Notes under the pieces: model-generated | Database searches by the model: none | The model's input: only the letters and a program-made list of their open reading frames with translations | What the model was told of the DNA's origin: nothing | Position numbers and translations under genes: made by a program | In this document: in pieces, positions 33,659 to 46,200 of the stretch | How positions within the stretch are numbered: position 1 is the stretch's first letter | Layout: every line of letters starts with the position of its first letter | Source of the DNA: Brasenia schreberi | Lineage: Eukaryota; Streptophyta; Magnoliopsida; Nymphaeales; Cabombaceae | Length of the DNA stretch: 64,000 bases | NCBI GenBank assembly: GCA_036023115.1 | Contig: JAYKKT010000037.1 | Span: forward strand, 4,726,501-4,790,500 | Direction of reading: 5' to 3'

Positions 33659-35467
33659 ATGTACCCCCGCCACTCTTCCGTTGAAAACACCCTATTCCTC
33701 TATAGGCGCACACTTCAGAGTGGGGTTTCTCTTGATAGCTATATAGTTTGCCGCCGCTTCTGAATGCGTGTGCGGGTATTCTCTCTGACAAGCAGGGCAG
33801 GGAGATCGATGTTCGCGCCGATTTCCTAGAAAATCCGATGGTGGTAGGTTCGTTGATTCATATGTACGCTGAATGTGGCTGTACAGATGGTGCTCGCCTA
33901 GTATTGGATGAAATGCATGTGAGAAATCTTGTGATTTGGAGCATGTTGATTGTTGGGTATGTTAAGAATGGTTTCTCTAGGGAGGCATTGGAACTTTTTA
34001 GTTTTATGGTTGCAGAGGGCGTGATGCCGAATGATGTAACGGCAGTTGCAGTACTTTCAGTGTGTGATCTGAAGTTGGGTAAATTGGTTCATGGGATGAT
34101 GGAGAAGCTTGGGTTTAATGGGCGTGTTGTCCTCATGAACGTGATTATCAATATGTATTTCCGTTGTTGCGACTCAGTGAGCGCATGCTGAGCTTTCAAG
34201 AACATGCCTGAAAGAGATCATGTTACTTGGAACACCATGGTTGCTGGGTTGGTTCTTAACAGGCTCTTTGAGGATGGTCTGAAATGCTTCAGAGAAGCCA
34301 TAGAGTTGGATGTGAAATTGGAACCCCTTGGTGTGCATTGGCTGATTTCCGGGCAGCTAAGATGATTCATGGTTTGTTGGAGAAGAAGGACACCGGTATA
34401 AGTATGAACGTTTGGAGCGCTTTGATTGATAGCTATATGAAGTTTGAGAAGTTTGAGATTGCAGGCCAAATTTTTAGTAGGATGAGTAGGAAAGATGTAA
34501 CGGCATGGACTACTATTATTGCTGGCTTTGCAGACTCCGGTTACTCTAAGGAGACCTTGGCTTATTTTGATAATATGATGAAGGCTGGTGTTAATCCAAA
34601 TGAGGTTACATTGACCACCGCATTATGGGCTTGCGCACACTCCGGGACCTTAAGTCGAGGAGCTTGGATTCATCAGTACATAAAGAAGCAAAAATTGGAG
34701 GCCAATGTGATTCTGTGTAATGCTCTTATGGACATGTATGCTAAGTGTGATAATATTCAAGCAGCACTGCAATTGTTCGACGGCATGGCTATCAAGGACG
34801 CATCATCCTGGAATGTTGTCATCAATGCATTGGCTAGGCATGGAGCTAGCGCAAAGGCTCTTGAATTGTTTGAAAAAATGGTAGAATCTGGAACCAGGCC
34901 CAATTCTATTACCTTTATTGGTGTTCTACCTGCATGCTGTCACAGAGCTTTGGTTGATTTAGGCAGATTTTACTTTCAGTCGTTGATGTCAGTGTATGGC
35001 ATTGAACTTGGACTTGAACACTATACTTGCATGGTTGATCTTTTTGGGCGTTGTGGCCTTTTGCAGGAGGCAGAAGAGTTCATTCAAAAAATGCCCATAA
35101 ATGCAGATGCTGTTGTTTGGGGTGCACTGCTTGGAGCTTGTAGGATTCATGGCAATGTCGAGGTTGCAGATCTATCGGGACAAAAGTGGATTGAGTTGGA
35201 GCCTGGAACAGATGGAGTCCATGTGCTTTTGTCAAACGTATACTCTGGTGCCTATAGATGGGAAAATGCAAAGCGCGTAAGAAACTTGACGAAAGCACAA
35301 GGGATCCATAAGATACCAGGTTGCAGTTGGATTGAGGTAAATGGAATGGTTCATGAGTTCATTGCAAGTGATAAGTCGCATGCTCAACATGAAGAATCTA
35401 TGACATGGCTTCCTCGCTAAAGAACATGAAAATTGTAGATTACAGAAAACCCAGTGTTCCCTTGTGA
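33659..35467 (+). pseudogene. PPR protein (PLS class, E/E+ end), disrupted
   Basis: Plant PPR proteins bind organellar RNA; PLS/E types are usually RNA-editing factors. Repeats are clear, e.g. 'VVGSLIHMYAECGCTDGARL', 'IWSMLIVGYVKNGFSREALE', 'CNALMDMYAKCDNIQAALQL' and 'SSWNVVINALARHGASAKAL'. The E domain ('VVWGALLGACRIHGNVEVAD') and E+ region ('KIPGCSWIEVNGMVHEFIAS') follow. Four lesions are seen: a frameshift near 33746 (upstream frame 'LFLYRRTLQSGVSLDSYIV'), a TGA at 34189-34191, a frameshift near 34325-34345, and one near 35398, after which 'MASSLKNMKIVDY' resumes in another frame to a stop at 35465-35467. The N-terminal targeting region is missing. No introns, as is typical for PPR genes. 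Confidence 0.88.
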
Positions 35468-37215
35468 ATAGAAATCGGATAGGCAAGCTGCAATCTGGTG
35501 CAGTTTCTACAAGCGTACAAAGCAAGGGTTTCGCTTGGAAGATCATGACGTACCTACTAGAAATTCTTGATGCTTTTCTTTCTGAGAAATTAGGAGTGTC
35601 AAACATAATTTGAAGATTCTGAGAACAGGACTTCATTGGAGAGAAATTCTGCCGGTTTGTATATGAATGATTTGATTGCCTTGAATTCATCAGCAGGATG
35701 CAACTCCACATTCCTTTTTGAGATTGATTTATAATTAAGAGAAATTGCATTTCTAGGAGTTGGAATGACCCAGCATAGAATGCCAAGTCTAAAATCATCC
35801 GCTTCGGGAACTATGCCGTGCATTGGTATTTGATAATACTTGACAATCCCAGCCACATGGTTAGGTTCCAGCTAACTTTTGAGGTCACCTGGAGCCATGC
35901 ATTTTGGTAGACCGTTTGAATTGATACAGACTCCTAGGTATATATATATATTGTTCAAAATCATCAGTCTTTCTTCAGTTGATTCGCCATGCCCGGAAGT
36001 TCTTAGGTTGCCCCACTTACAGTGCAGAAGTCAGAAGTTGTGGAGATTATTCAGTAAAGGAACATATGAAGCTCGAGAAAAAAGTTTTTCCTTCTCAAGC
36101 GGAGAAACTTTATGCCTATAGGAAGGTGTCTGCCAACCCCTGCTTGTTGTCCACCAGAGAAGGGATTGATGAAGATGCAAAGGTAATCAGTGTGGTAACA
36201 CAAATTGGTTTGTGGGTATGGGAAACTCTCAAAAATCATTTACCTCAGCCATCATAAGGAGATTGCACGCCACTCCTATCGCAAGTGACCACGATGACAA
36301 GATTTGGTGAGCACATAGCACCAATGGGGATTTCACCATGCGTAGTGCCTATATTTTCCTAGAAGAAAGTCACTTGCAGGAACGACAACCTATCTCGGCG
36401 AACATATGGAGGTTAGATGTCAGCTTATTCATGATATTTTAGGAGTTTGGATTTATTTTGAGTTCCTTGTAGTGCATCTGTAATTCGGCATTAGCGCCCT
36501 CCTTTTATCGGAAAGAAATAATAAATATCCATGTAAAAGGACAATAAAGGACCATCTCATTGTGATTTATAAATCTGTTTCACCATCAATGGCGGACCTA
36601 GAAAAAGTTCTGGTTCATCCAAGTCTGGCTGGGCGAAATTCAGGTGAGGGAGTCCCTATAACTTTTCTACCAAGAAAACGAGAGCTACTTGAATATATTT
36701 TTTGGGGTTCTCTTGGATCCGGGGGAGATCTGCTACATATGGCACCCTTTTTGCCAAACATGTTAACAATCGGAGCTTCTTATCTAGACATGTCCGATTC
36801 TGGTTAGCCTAAAACCATAACCAAGCCAACCCCTTTTATTAAAAAATTTAAGACAATTTTTAAAAAGTACAGGACCCAGCAGTTTCAAGCTGCCGATGCC
36901 GGTTTCATTTTATAAGAGATGAAACCAGAGCCGAACCAGGTGGTCCCTGGAACCACCGGAACGGTTAGGAACTGGCGGTGTATAATCTCACCCCAGCCCC
37001 CACAAAAACTGATGGATATAATTTGATCATGTTCTTTGAGAAACACAAGAGGAAAAGAAAGCTCCCCTACTAAAAGCCAATCGTTCTCTGATAATAAGAC
37101 TACCTGCAACAGCGTAACAGATATTAAAGTATAAAAGTTTGAGATAATCACGCATACCATTATCTAAACCACGGAAATCTGATTTTCTGAAACCTATTTC
37201 AGAACATTCCACTTG
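35468..37215. other. Intergenic region between PPR pseudogene and 511-aa gene
   Basis: Open frames at 35979-36257 and 36562-36807 show no family I recognise and no intact context. 36880-36985 carries the 'gaaccaggtggtccc' type of degenerate repeat seen at 1850-2030. The 3' UTR of the minus-strand gene should lie at the right end. Confidence 0.4.
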
Positions 37216-40200
37216 CTAGCTGTCTTGATCAGCTCCTGCTACCAAGTTATCGGCATTCCAACTCCCGGAAGGAACTCTCCGCCTGTTCCTCTTGTTCTTC
37301 GGCACATGAACGTCTGACAGCAAACATAATTTCAAGCCCGACGATTCTGGCACTGAAGCAGATCTGCTGTCCTTCTCTTCCTCTTCCTTTATCCCACAAG
37401 GCTGAGGTGCTGACAACTCTTTTCCCGAAACCGCGGGAACATCATGCTTTCCATCTTCCTCCTTTCTCCCCTGACAAGGCTTCTCAATAGGACACACCTC
37501 ATAGTTTTGTAGATCCTCCTCAGCAGCTTGATTGTCTATGAGGACTTCATCAAATATCTGTACACATGAAATTAACACCAGGAACAAAACAAGTAAACAG
37601 AGAAACCCTCAAAAGTTTAAAGATGCAATTCCCAGCTTCAAATTGTTGAATGCATCAGCATACAGGTTACCCTTTTTTCTTTTTTGGATAGGCAAGCTGG
37701 GTTTAGGCAGACCCCCTACCTGGCATGCACACACTGGGTCTCAAACTTGTGTGACCTTCAATATGAAGAAGGTTCTTTCGAGTCAACCTCCTAAAACAGC
37801 AAAGCCTAAGCTCCTTGTGAAGCAAACAAGTTATCTAACTCAAACCGAAGCAACATAGCTAGTACGGTGTGCTGAGTAAACTGAAGAAGACAAGTACGTC
37901 CAAGACAGATATCAGGACGTCCCCTTAGCTAGCCGCAATAAATGCAGTCCATCCTCCCCAGCTTTTGAAAATATATATAAGCCCGCCAAGAAACCAAGAA
38001 TGAAGATAAAAACATGGACAAAGATCATGTCCAGCTACTAGAAAATTGTAAAAAGTTCAGCATTGAGAAGGTCAAGTTATTTAATGCAAGCGGTCAGAAG
38101 CATCTGTAGTAACACGAGGGTAAAATATCTTACATCTTCACAAGAATCGCCCATTTGAGCTTCATCAAGTGGCATGTCTGCCAGAGAAAAGATGCACTTT
38201 CCGGTGTCATCAAAATCAAGCATTGTCGGCTCCACGTAACTTGAAAGCGCACTTCCTGGCATGAACAAGTCCCCACCTTCATAGCTAGATAACTGCTGGC
38301 AAGGTGCATAAAGTCCCTCGGTCACCTTTCTGTCTCCCTGTGCAGGTGAGAGAGGTGGGCTTTGGACAGAGCTTGTCACTGGTTCTGCCATACACTGGCT
38401 TGAATTCTCAACCACAGAGGCTTTTGTTGCATTTTTTAACACCAACTTATTCAGCTGAGTCTTCAGCTTAAGAATGCGAGACTGCAACCCTTCAATCTTC
38501 CAAATAAGTTTTTCAGGGGAATTGTCACCATCCATACGTTCAGCCAGTGACAAATCATTGTCAACACCGAAGTCTTCTGTGATGTTGTTAGGTTCTTCAA
38601 TAACCACTGCAATGTAAACCTGGATCAAAACTTCTTGTTGAATGGTAGTCTAAAGACTGTACAGAGATCACGGAAGGATCCCCCATGGGAATAGAAAGGA
38701 GGAAGACAAGAATGAAGCTTGATTAAGACATGCGATCAAATAAAAAACTAGAGAACAGGGACTTTCGTCCAACAATTCAATTATGATTACAATGGAGAGG
38801 CACTATCTATAGAGCAGTAGATTTCCTTAGATTCTAAGGAACTAATGTATGTAGGCCCTTGGATTACACTAGAAAACTTACCGTGAGAGCCTATGATGCT
38901 CGACAACAGCTATGCCAGCTGTTTCCCATTTCGAAACAACACAAAAACCAGAAAACAGCATGAACCTGGGATGGAATTTCCGCCTATAATTTGGCTGTAC
39001 TTGCATATTATTTTTAAGAAAACTTCCTATGTCACATGCATTAGCTTAGGTAAGTTGCTAGGAGTGCCCTTTTGGTACATAGGAGGTCTTTAGTTCAAAT
39101 CCTAATGGCAGTTTTAATAAATACCATTTTCTTGTTTCTTTATAGGCATGCGCGTGTATGTACGTATGTATGCCACTTTCCTGTTTCCTAATCTTTGAAA
39201 AATTTGACGCTCTCTGTGTTCGGTACCCGTTTCCCTTCCCATGCAACATAAATGAGGGCTCCTGATCTGCCTTGTAGTATGCCATATTTTGCTTTGAAAC
39301 CGTGTTTCTTCTGCTTCCCATTGAACGCCTCCATCTTGGACAGGTTTCCACCATCCTGAGCCATAGACCTCCTTAATCAACGTTAAGTGCATGGCTAAGA
39401 TCTATGCCATGTGACCAATCTATGTGGGCCCTGCCCTGTGATGTGTTCATATTGCTATCCTGAGTGTTTTCACATTGCTAAGAACTAACACCCTTTCTGG
39501 GGCTTTCCAGTTAACCCCTGAAGCCTGAACCGAAGGAGACCCCCTTCACGGCCATGGAAAGAAAGGTCTGCTCTAAGAAGAGATAAAATAGTATTTTGAG
39601 GCACCCAGTGTCCTTAGATGCGTTTAAGGTGGGATTTTTTTTCAGGATTACCACAAGATTCCAGTGAATGCAAAAACCATGCCCAAAGCTCAACCTTGTT
39701 TCGTCTCAATTCTCCAATACCTTTCTCATGCTTCTCACAATCTTCCATGTTTTCTCTTAGATTCCATGTACCCATGCCCTAAATACTTCTTGGAAATTGG
39801 CTCAGGAAATAAAAAGTGAAACCACCAAGTGATGATTCATCATTTAAAAGTGAAAAAGTGACTCTTTATCATGTCATATCAGGTCTTAGTTCATGAACAC
39901 CACACAGAGGTTTCGTTGTCTATGTGTGTGTGTGAGAGAGAGAGACCTTCTGTACCTGGGATGGTTCCGCAATCATCATCAAGGGAATCATGGTCAGCCT
40001 TCTTTCTCTTTTCTGCACATTAGAAAAAATTTATGAATGCCAGGAACAAATTAACAGGTGTATGCGTGTAGATATCTAAGAATTGAGTACCATAATAAGA
40101 GAACACTGGGTGGGATGACATGTACAGATGAATATCAACTGCATCCTCTGCTTGCTTTCTTCTTCTTTTCTTCTTGATTTGTGTTTTAAAATAGTGTCCA

Positions 40201-43200
40201 GAGAAAGGGACGACCCTGGCAGCAGAACTATCTGATGTTGCGTGCCCATATTTTAATTGTTTTCTATGCTCTATTGCTGAAAGCAGTTTATCATACTTTA
40301 ATGCTTGAGATTGAAGCTCTTTCATCCGTAATTCTAACCAATGACACCGCCACATGAGGGGACGGCGATACTTTTTCCAGTCTACAGTCAATACCTTTTT
40401 CCTGCGATAGGGCACGAACAAAATATAGTGCAAGAGATGAGACAGAAGACCCATCCTCCTACATCCTAAGGGCCAAAAATAAAAGAACTACCAAAATTAA
40501 GCTATCTTGTCATAAACATGTTAAGAAGAGGAAAATAATCTGATTGCAATTCATATAACTAATGAACTAACAGAAAATACGCAGATGCATAATAAAAAAC
40601 CTTTAAAAATTCTTAATTTTAAAACTACAAAGAAAATATACAAACAGGAAAAATCTAACATTTATGCAGCAGACAGATCCGATGCAGCAAGAAAACCTTT
40701 TTGTTCAGAAATTCTATCCAACAAGGTAATTTGAAGGATGTAAAGATCATGTCATAAGGATCAGTAATGAAATATTCTCCTCAATGAACAAATATGACTC
40801 AAGCTGAGAAGCCAAAAGTTTCCAGTTATATGGGAAGCAGCTTGTCCCAGATGTGCATCTCGTGAAAATGTTTTATGAATTTAGAATCAGAACAAAATTT
40901 GATCGTACAATTTAAATGAAAAATGCAAAATAAAAACTCTTAATATAAGAAGCTTGACATACTCTGGAGTCTGGACAATGTAGAATGAACCTAATCACAG
41001 CATCAGACTCTGGTCTCACCTTCGAAGAAACCAGACATTTTTTGCTTGAGCCAGGATCTAAGGCCCTCATCAGCAAAAAAGATCGCCCGTTGTGACAATG
41101 AACTGGGGAAGTGAACTAGCACCAATTAGAGTTGCAAGCATGTTGTAGTCTTTGTAAAGCAATTTTCGTGTAAACAGCACGTTGGAACTGCTACAGTAAG
41201 TGTTGAGATTCTTCGATAGTACAGCAGAAGATCAAATATGAGAAATATAAATAAATCCTCAAGAGTAAAAATGGAGATTTGAAGGAAGGGGTAGGCTCTC
41301 CTATCGAGGCCGCCCCCCCTCTCTTTCTTTCTATCTATTAATCTAACTCTTAACCCTAATACAAACTTCAAAAACGTATATAATGAACTGTAAAACAGAA
41401 AATTACCAAAATACCCTTAGTACTTCGAGCAATTACAATAATACCCAACTATTAGAAATTACAGAAATAACACTTAAAACACAGCAGATACATATATTCT
41501 CAACACCTCCCTCAAGTTGGGAGTGAGATACTTCGAACTCCAAACTTGCCGAAAAACTGGTTCTTTCTTCACCACACGTGCACTAATGATCTCTTTGAGG
41601 CTTCTTTAAATCAACTTAAACAATCAAGAATATTTGAGTAACACATGACTTTTCTATGGGTATCGATTGTTCCCTCTCTCTTTCTTCTTCTTTATGCTAC
41701 ACTTCAAAAGTCATGGTTTCCTACTCTTGAGAAAGCTGATCTTTTATGGTAGAAGGTACTACTCCATCATACACACTTCACACGGCTTTCTTGCTCCCCT
41801 TCACATGGTGGTTGCTGCCGGTGTGTTGGTTGGATGCCTTCTCTCTACCACTTAAATAGTAGAATACACACTTCTGCTCATACTAGTCGGTCTACGCCCC
41901 TTCACATGGTGACTGCAGCCGCTTTTCCAACCCTCCTGGTTGTTTACTTCTTCAACTCAAAGTTTTAATTTTCATGCTTCTTGTGATACTGCTATATTCT
42001 ATATAAATTCCTCTGGCCTCTTCTATGATTTTATTTGTCATGCAAATGTAGTGAAAAATAAATTGATTTTCTGCACTCTGCTTTTTTCTTCTATTTGTAT
42101 TTTTGCTGTTTGACCAAATAAGGAAACACTCACTACATACGACTTTATATTTTCTGCATTTTCTGAATTTTTTAACCCTTTGGGTGTCCTTTTTCTAAGC
42201 AATCTTCCTTGATGCAACATTTTTCAGCAACCTTCATGACTGTAATCTTCTTCAACTTAGTTTTCTTAGCTATTCATCTTCAACAACTTCATGGCTACGA
42301 TAATTTTCAACAGTTGTTTAACTGCAATAATTCTTAATTCAGCCTTCATGACTGTCCTTTTGTCAACAGCTTTCATAGCTGCAAATTTCTGCAACTTCAA
42401 TAGCTACAAATACAATCATTACTACAGTGGTAACACGGCTGTTATCTTAAGCATCTATCTCTTTTCTATAAACTTTCAAGAATTGAAGATTGGAGACATT
42501 CCATCCAATCTACCAACAATTATGTTGGCGGCCCTACACAGCTGCCTTCTCTTTCTTACTTTCTTCATATTGTTTTTTGAACATCTCACTCTTTCAAAAC
42601 GATAATCTCTTGTTAAAGAAACTGCAACTCTACTGGTAACACCATCTTCAATATACTGTATATGATCCAAACACAACTTGTATGCAGTAATAGCTATCCT
42701 CCTTGATGCAACCTTCCATAAACTCTCCAGCACCCCTTCTGGCTGTTCAAAAAAAAAACTTCTTTTCTGCCTTATCTTTAGCTTGCACCGTTGCACTAAC
42801 ATTTGTCAAGTTTGAACTTTTCTCCTTCCAGTCTACATCATCTACCTTCTATGAATAAGCTTTGGATTTTTCCATAGCACTCAATTTGAGGAGACAGTTC
42901 ATCAGAAGCATTAGCACGCTGCTTCAATCACCAACATCTCAGCTTTAAACTGCAACATGCAATAGCCTTGAATGCTTCAACAACAATCTTATGTTGCTTT
43001 AGCACTATCCATAGGAACAGGACATTGCTTTCTTCATTCTTAAGCCCTGCACTTCTCCGGTATTTTCAAGTCCCATGATTTCTTTTTCTTAACAAATGAG
43101 ACAAGCTCGTGATGACTTGCTCCATCGTTATCATAACTCTGTATGTCTCTCTCCTGCGCATCCACCAGTAGTATCATCAACATTCTCACATATAACTCCC

Positions 43201-46200
43201 AATTTACTTAGAGATACCGCACACTGAGCAAGAGCCTTAAAAAGCCTGTCAGTTCTGGGAATGATAGGCTCACTGGCAAGCAATAAATAATGGGTAATGT
43301 TATCCATATCATCCTGCATATTTTCTGTAAAAATATATGGACTTGATATTTTTGCATCTCGTGCACTTGCAACTGCTGCTGTATCTCTAAGCCCTTTAAC
43401 AGCAACAATCTTACCCATAAAAACTGAGCAGCACCAGCAATATCACGCAAATCACACAAAATCTGATTCAGGTAACCAACCACCCTTTTCTGCATCCACC
43501 TTCTTTATGAAGATGGTGAGTAATAGTTGATGATTTTATTTCCTAAAATCATGGGATAATCCTTTCCTTTTTATCTTATCCTTTTCACCAAATCAGGAAA
43601 TTAAGTTTCCATAACTATCTTTCTGATTTACTTTCCCATACAATTAAGAAAGGAAGTTTTCGTAACTACTTTCTGGTGTGCTTTCCCACAAAATCAGGCA
43701 AGCAATTTGGAACTTTACTTTTCCAACATTTGATTATTCAAAAAAATATGAAATTACCTTTTTCAAAAAAATTCAAATCTTCCTTTCTCGAATTTTGTGT
43801 AACCTCTCTTTTAAAAAAAATCTGGAACAGCATCATCACTTTTAGCAGCCAATCACCTTCCCTCGTTGTCATCTTTCTCCTCCTCTTCTTCTTCATCATC
43901 ATCCTTGCCAGAACTTAAATGTTGCTGTAGAGAAGTATCTTCCTCATTGTGGCAGAGAAATATGCTCAGACTTAAACACTTCAGTACCAATAGAATTTGA
44001 CCCAATTAGTTTCCTTCCTGCTCAGAGCATCTTCTTTTGCTTTTATAATCTGAGCCTTGATATTTGCAAGTAGTTTAGAAGGGTCCACGATGCCAAAATC
44101 TATCAAGGCAATAGATTTTTCTGGAGCAGTGCTCATGTCTAGATCAAGATGTGCCTTTCTGTATATTTCCTCCAGTTCTGACCTTTTCTTCAAGATCAAT
44201 TCTTTCATTCTACTAGTTTTTAGTTCACTTAGCCTTTCAACTTCTTCTGTTGCCTGCTTGATCATATCCAGTGAAAGAACGCCAGGATCTGTGACATTGA
44301 ACATTGGCTTCAGATGATCCAAGTAATGCTAGTAATGATGCTAAAGGGCTTCTTCTCCTCCTTAGCCGAATCCATCAAATTCCACGGTTCGAATAGAGAT
44401 GACACAATGTCTTCCAGCTTTTGAATACGTGCTTTCTTTTCCCCCTTTAGATTAAAATAGACACCTCTACCTGCGTTATACCTGTTCTCATCTTGACTAT
44501 AGTCTTCAAGCCATTTTCTTCTTCATAAATCTTACTAGAATATTGTGGGTATATTCTCATCAATATGATGAAATCCATGATCACAAGTTCCAAGACATTC
44601 AACCAATTCTGTTCTGGTCATCCTGATTCCAGAATCCGTTATTGTGATTATCCCACTCTCCATATATGACTGGATTGCGTATGTCTGAATCAACACAGAT
44701 AAAAGAAATGTTATACTATACCTGGATAGATTCTGTCTTTCACGCCTCAACCACCATTGGTTTAATCATCTCTCGAATATGCACGTCCACGATCTTCACC
44801 ATTAGGCTCTGATACCATGTTGAGATTCTTCGATAGTGCAGCAGAAGATCAAATATGAGAAATACAAATAAATACCGACGAGTAAAAATGGAGATTTGAA
44901 GGAGGGGGCAGGCTCTCCTATGGAGGCCGCCCCCCCTCTCTTTCTTTCTATTAATCTAACTCTTAACCCTAATACAAACTTCCAGCCCTTATATAATGGG
45001 CTGTAAAATAAAAAATTACCAAAATACCCTTAGTACCTCAGGCAATTACAATAATACCCAACTATTAGAAATTACAAAAATAACACTTAAAACACATCAT
45101 ATACATATATTCTCAATGGTAAGTACTACCTAAAGCTCACAACAAGTTCATACATTTGTATCACACGACCTAATACAAGGTACATTATATGACATAGATG
45201 TCATGAATCAACATTTACTTGGTACTATTTTCTTTGCAAATCTACAACTAATTAATCCAATACTCTAATCCAAGTATTGTCATTTATATTCATCACTTAT
45301 ATCCCTTATTTTCTCAAGATATAGGTTTTAAATTATGGTACTCAGGTAAAGAAAAGGCCCAAAACGGAGTTGGTATTATCATAAATAAAGATTTAAAGGA
45401 GAGTGTAGTAGACATACAACAATATGGTGACCGAATCATGACATTGAAATTAGTGTTAGGAGTAGAGGTTTTGAATATAGTTTGTGCTTACGCACCCCAA
45501 GTAGGACTAGAAGATAGTATAAAGACAGTTTTTTGGGAAGAGTTAGATAAGGTGTTTCAAAAGATTCCACAAAGGGAGATGATTTGTTTAGGAGGAGATT
45601 TAAATGGACATGTCGGTAAAGAGGCATTAGGATATCAAGGGATTCATGGAAACTTTGGTTATGGGGATATAAACGAGGAAGGTAGGGAGATTTTAAATTT
45701 TGCTATGTCATTTGATCTCTTTATAGTTAATACAATCTTCAAAAAACGAGATGAACATTTAATTACTTATAAGAGTGGCTTATCGCAAACACAAATTGAT
45801 TACTTTATTTGTAGAAAAAAAGATAGAGCGTGTTGTAAAGATTGTAAGATAATTCCAGGAGAAAACTTAACCACCCAACATCGACTTTTAGTTATGGATT
45901 TACAAATAAAAAAATGGACAAAGAAGAAAAGAGTGCATCGAGCTATTCGGACTAAATGGTGGAACCTCAAAAGCGAGAAAGAAGATATATTTAAACAGAA
46001 AGTCCTTCAAAGAGATGTTTGGAATTATGTTGGTACACCCTCTGATATGTGGAACAATATGGCTATACATATTAGGAAAGTGGCGAAAGATGTGATAGGG
46101 GTATCTAAGGGAGGTGTACCGGCACAAAAAGAAGCTTGGTGGTGGAGTGAAGTAGTACAAAATAAAATCAAGGCAAAGAGGGCATGTTACAAATTACATT

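Larger units (their letters stand above)
41201..45118 (-). mobile_element. Gene-capturing non-autonomous LTR element (element E)
   Basis: LTRs at 41201-41505 (3') and 44818-45118 (5') are highly similar; both start TGTTGAGA, and the left one ends TCTCAACA. The 5-bp duplication GTAAG lies at 41196-41200 and 45119-45123. The PBS TGGTATCAGAGCC (revcomp of 44805-44817) matches initiator tRNA-Met. A purine-rich tract abuts the 3' LTR. No gag or pol is recognisable in the 3.3-kb interior. Instead the minus strand carries pieces of host genes: HSP90-like (about 44660-44585), MAP65-like (about 44525-43985) and arogenate/prephenate dehydratase-like (about 43450-43137). 41506-43130 holds no identified gene. 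The LTRs share AT content and style with element A, a possible autonomous relative. It sits in intron 1 of the 511-aa gene. Confidence 0.88.

Noticed and set aside
35979..36257. 92-aa frame downstream of the PPR relic
   Set aside because: No recognisable family, splice context or neighbour that supports a gene.
41020..41102. Exon-like block (minus) with acceptor and GTGAG donor, reading '[20 protein letters not shown]'
   Set aside because: It is 83 nt and would shift the frame of the 511-aa gene, while exon 49508-49156 joins 40401 directly in phase and matches homologues. It could at most be a cryptic exon.
42476..42802. 108-aa minus frame in element E as a further captured gene
   Set aside because: No family recognised; kept only as part of the unexplained interior.
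43985..44322. A real MAP65 gene
   Set aside because: Only rearranged pieces are present, without start or microtubule-binding C-terminus in order, and they lie between LTRs of element E.
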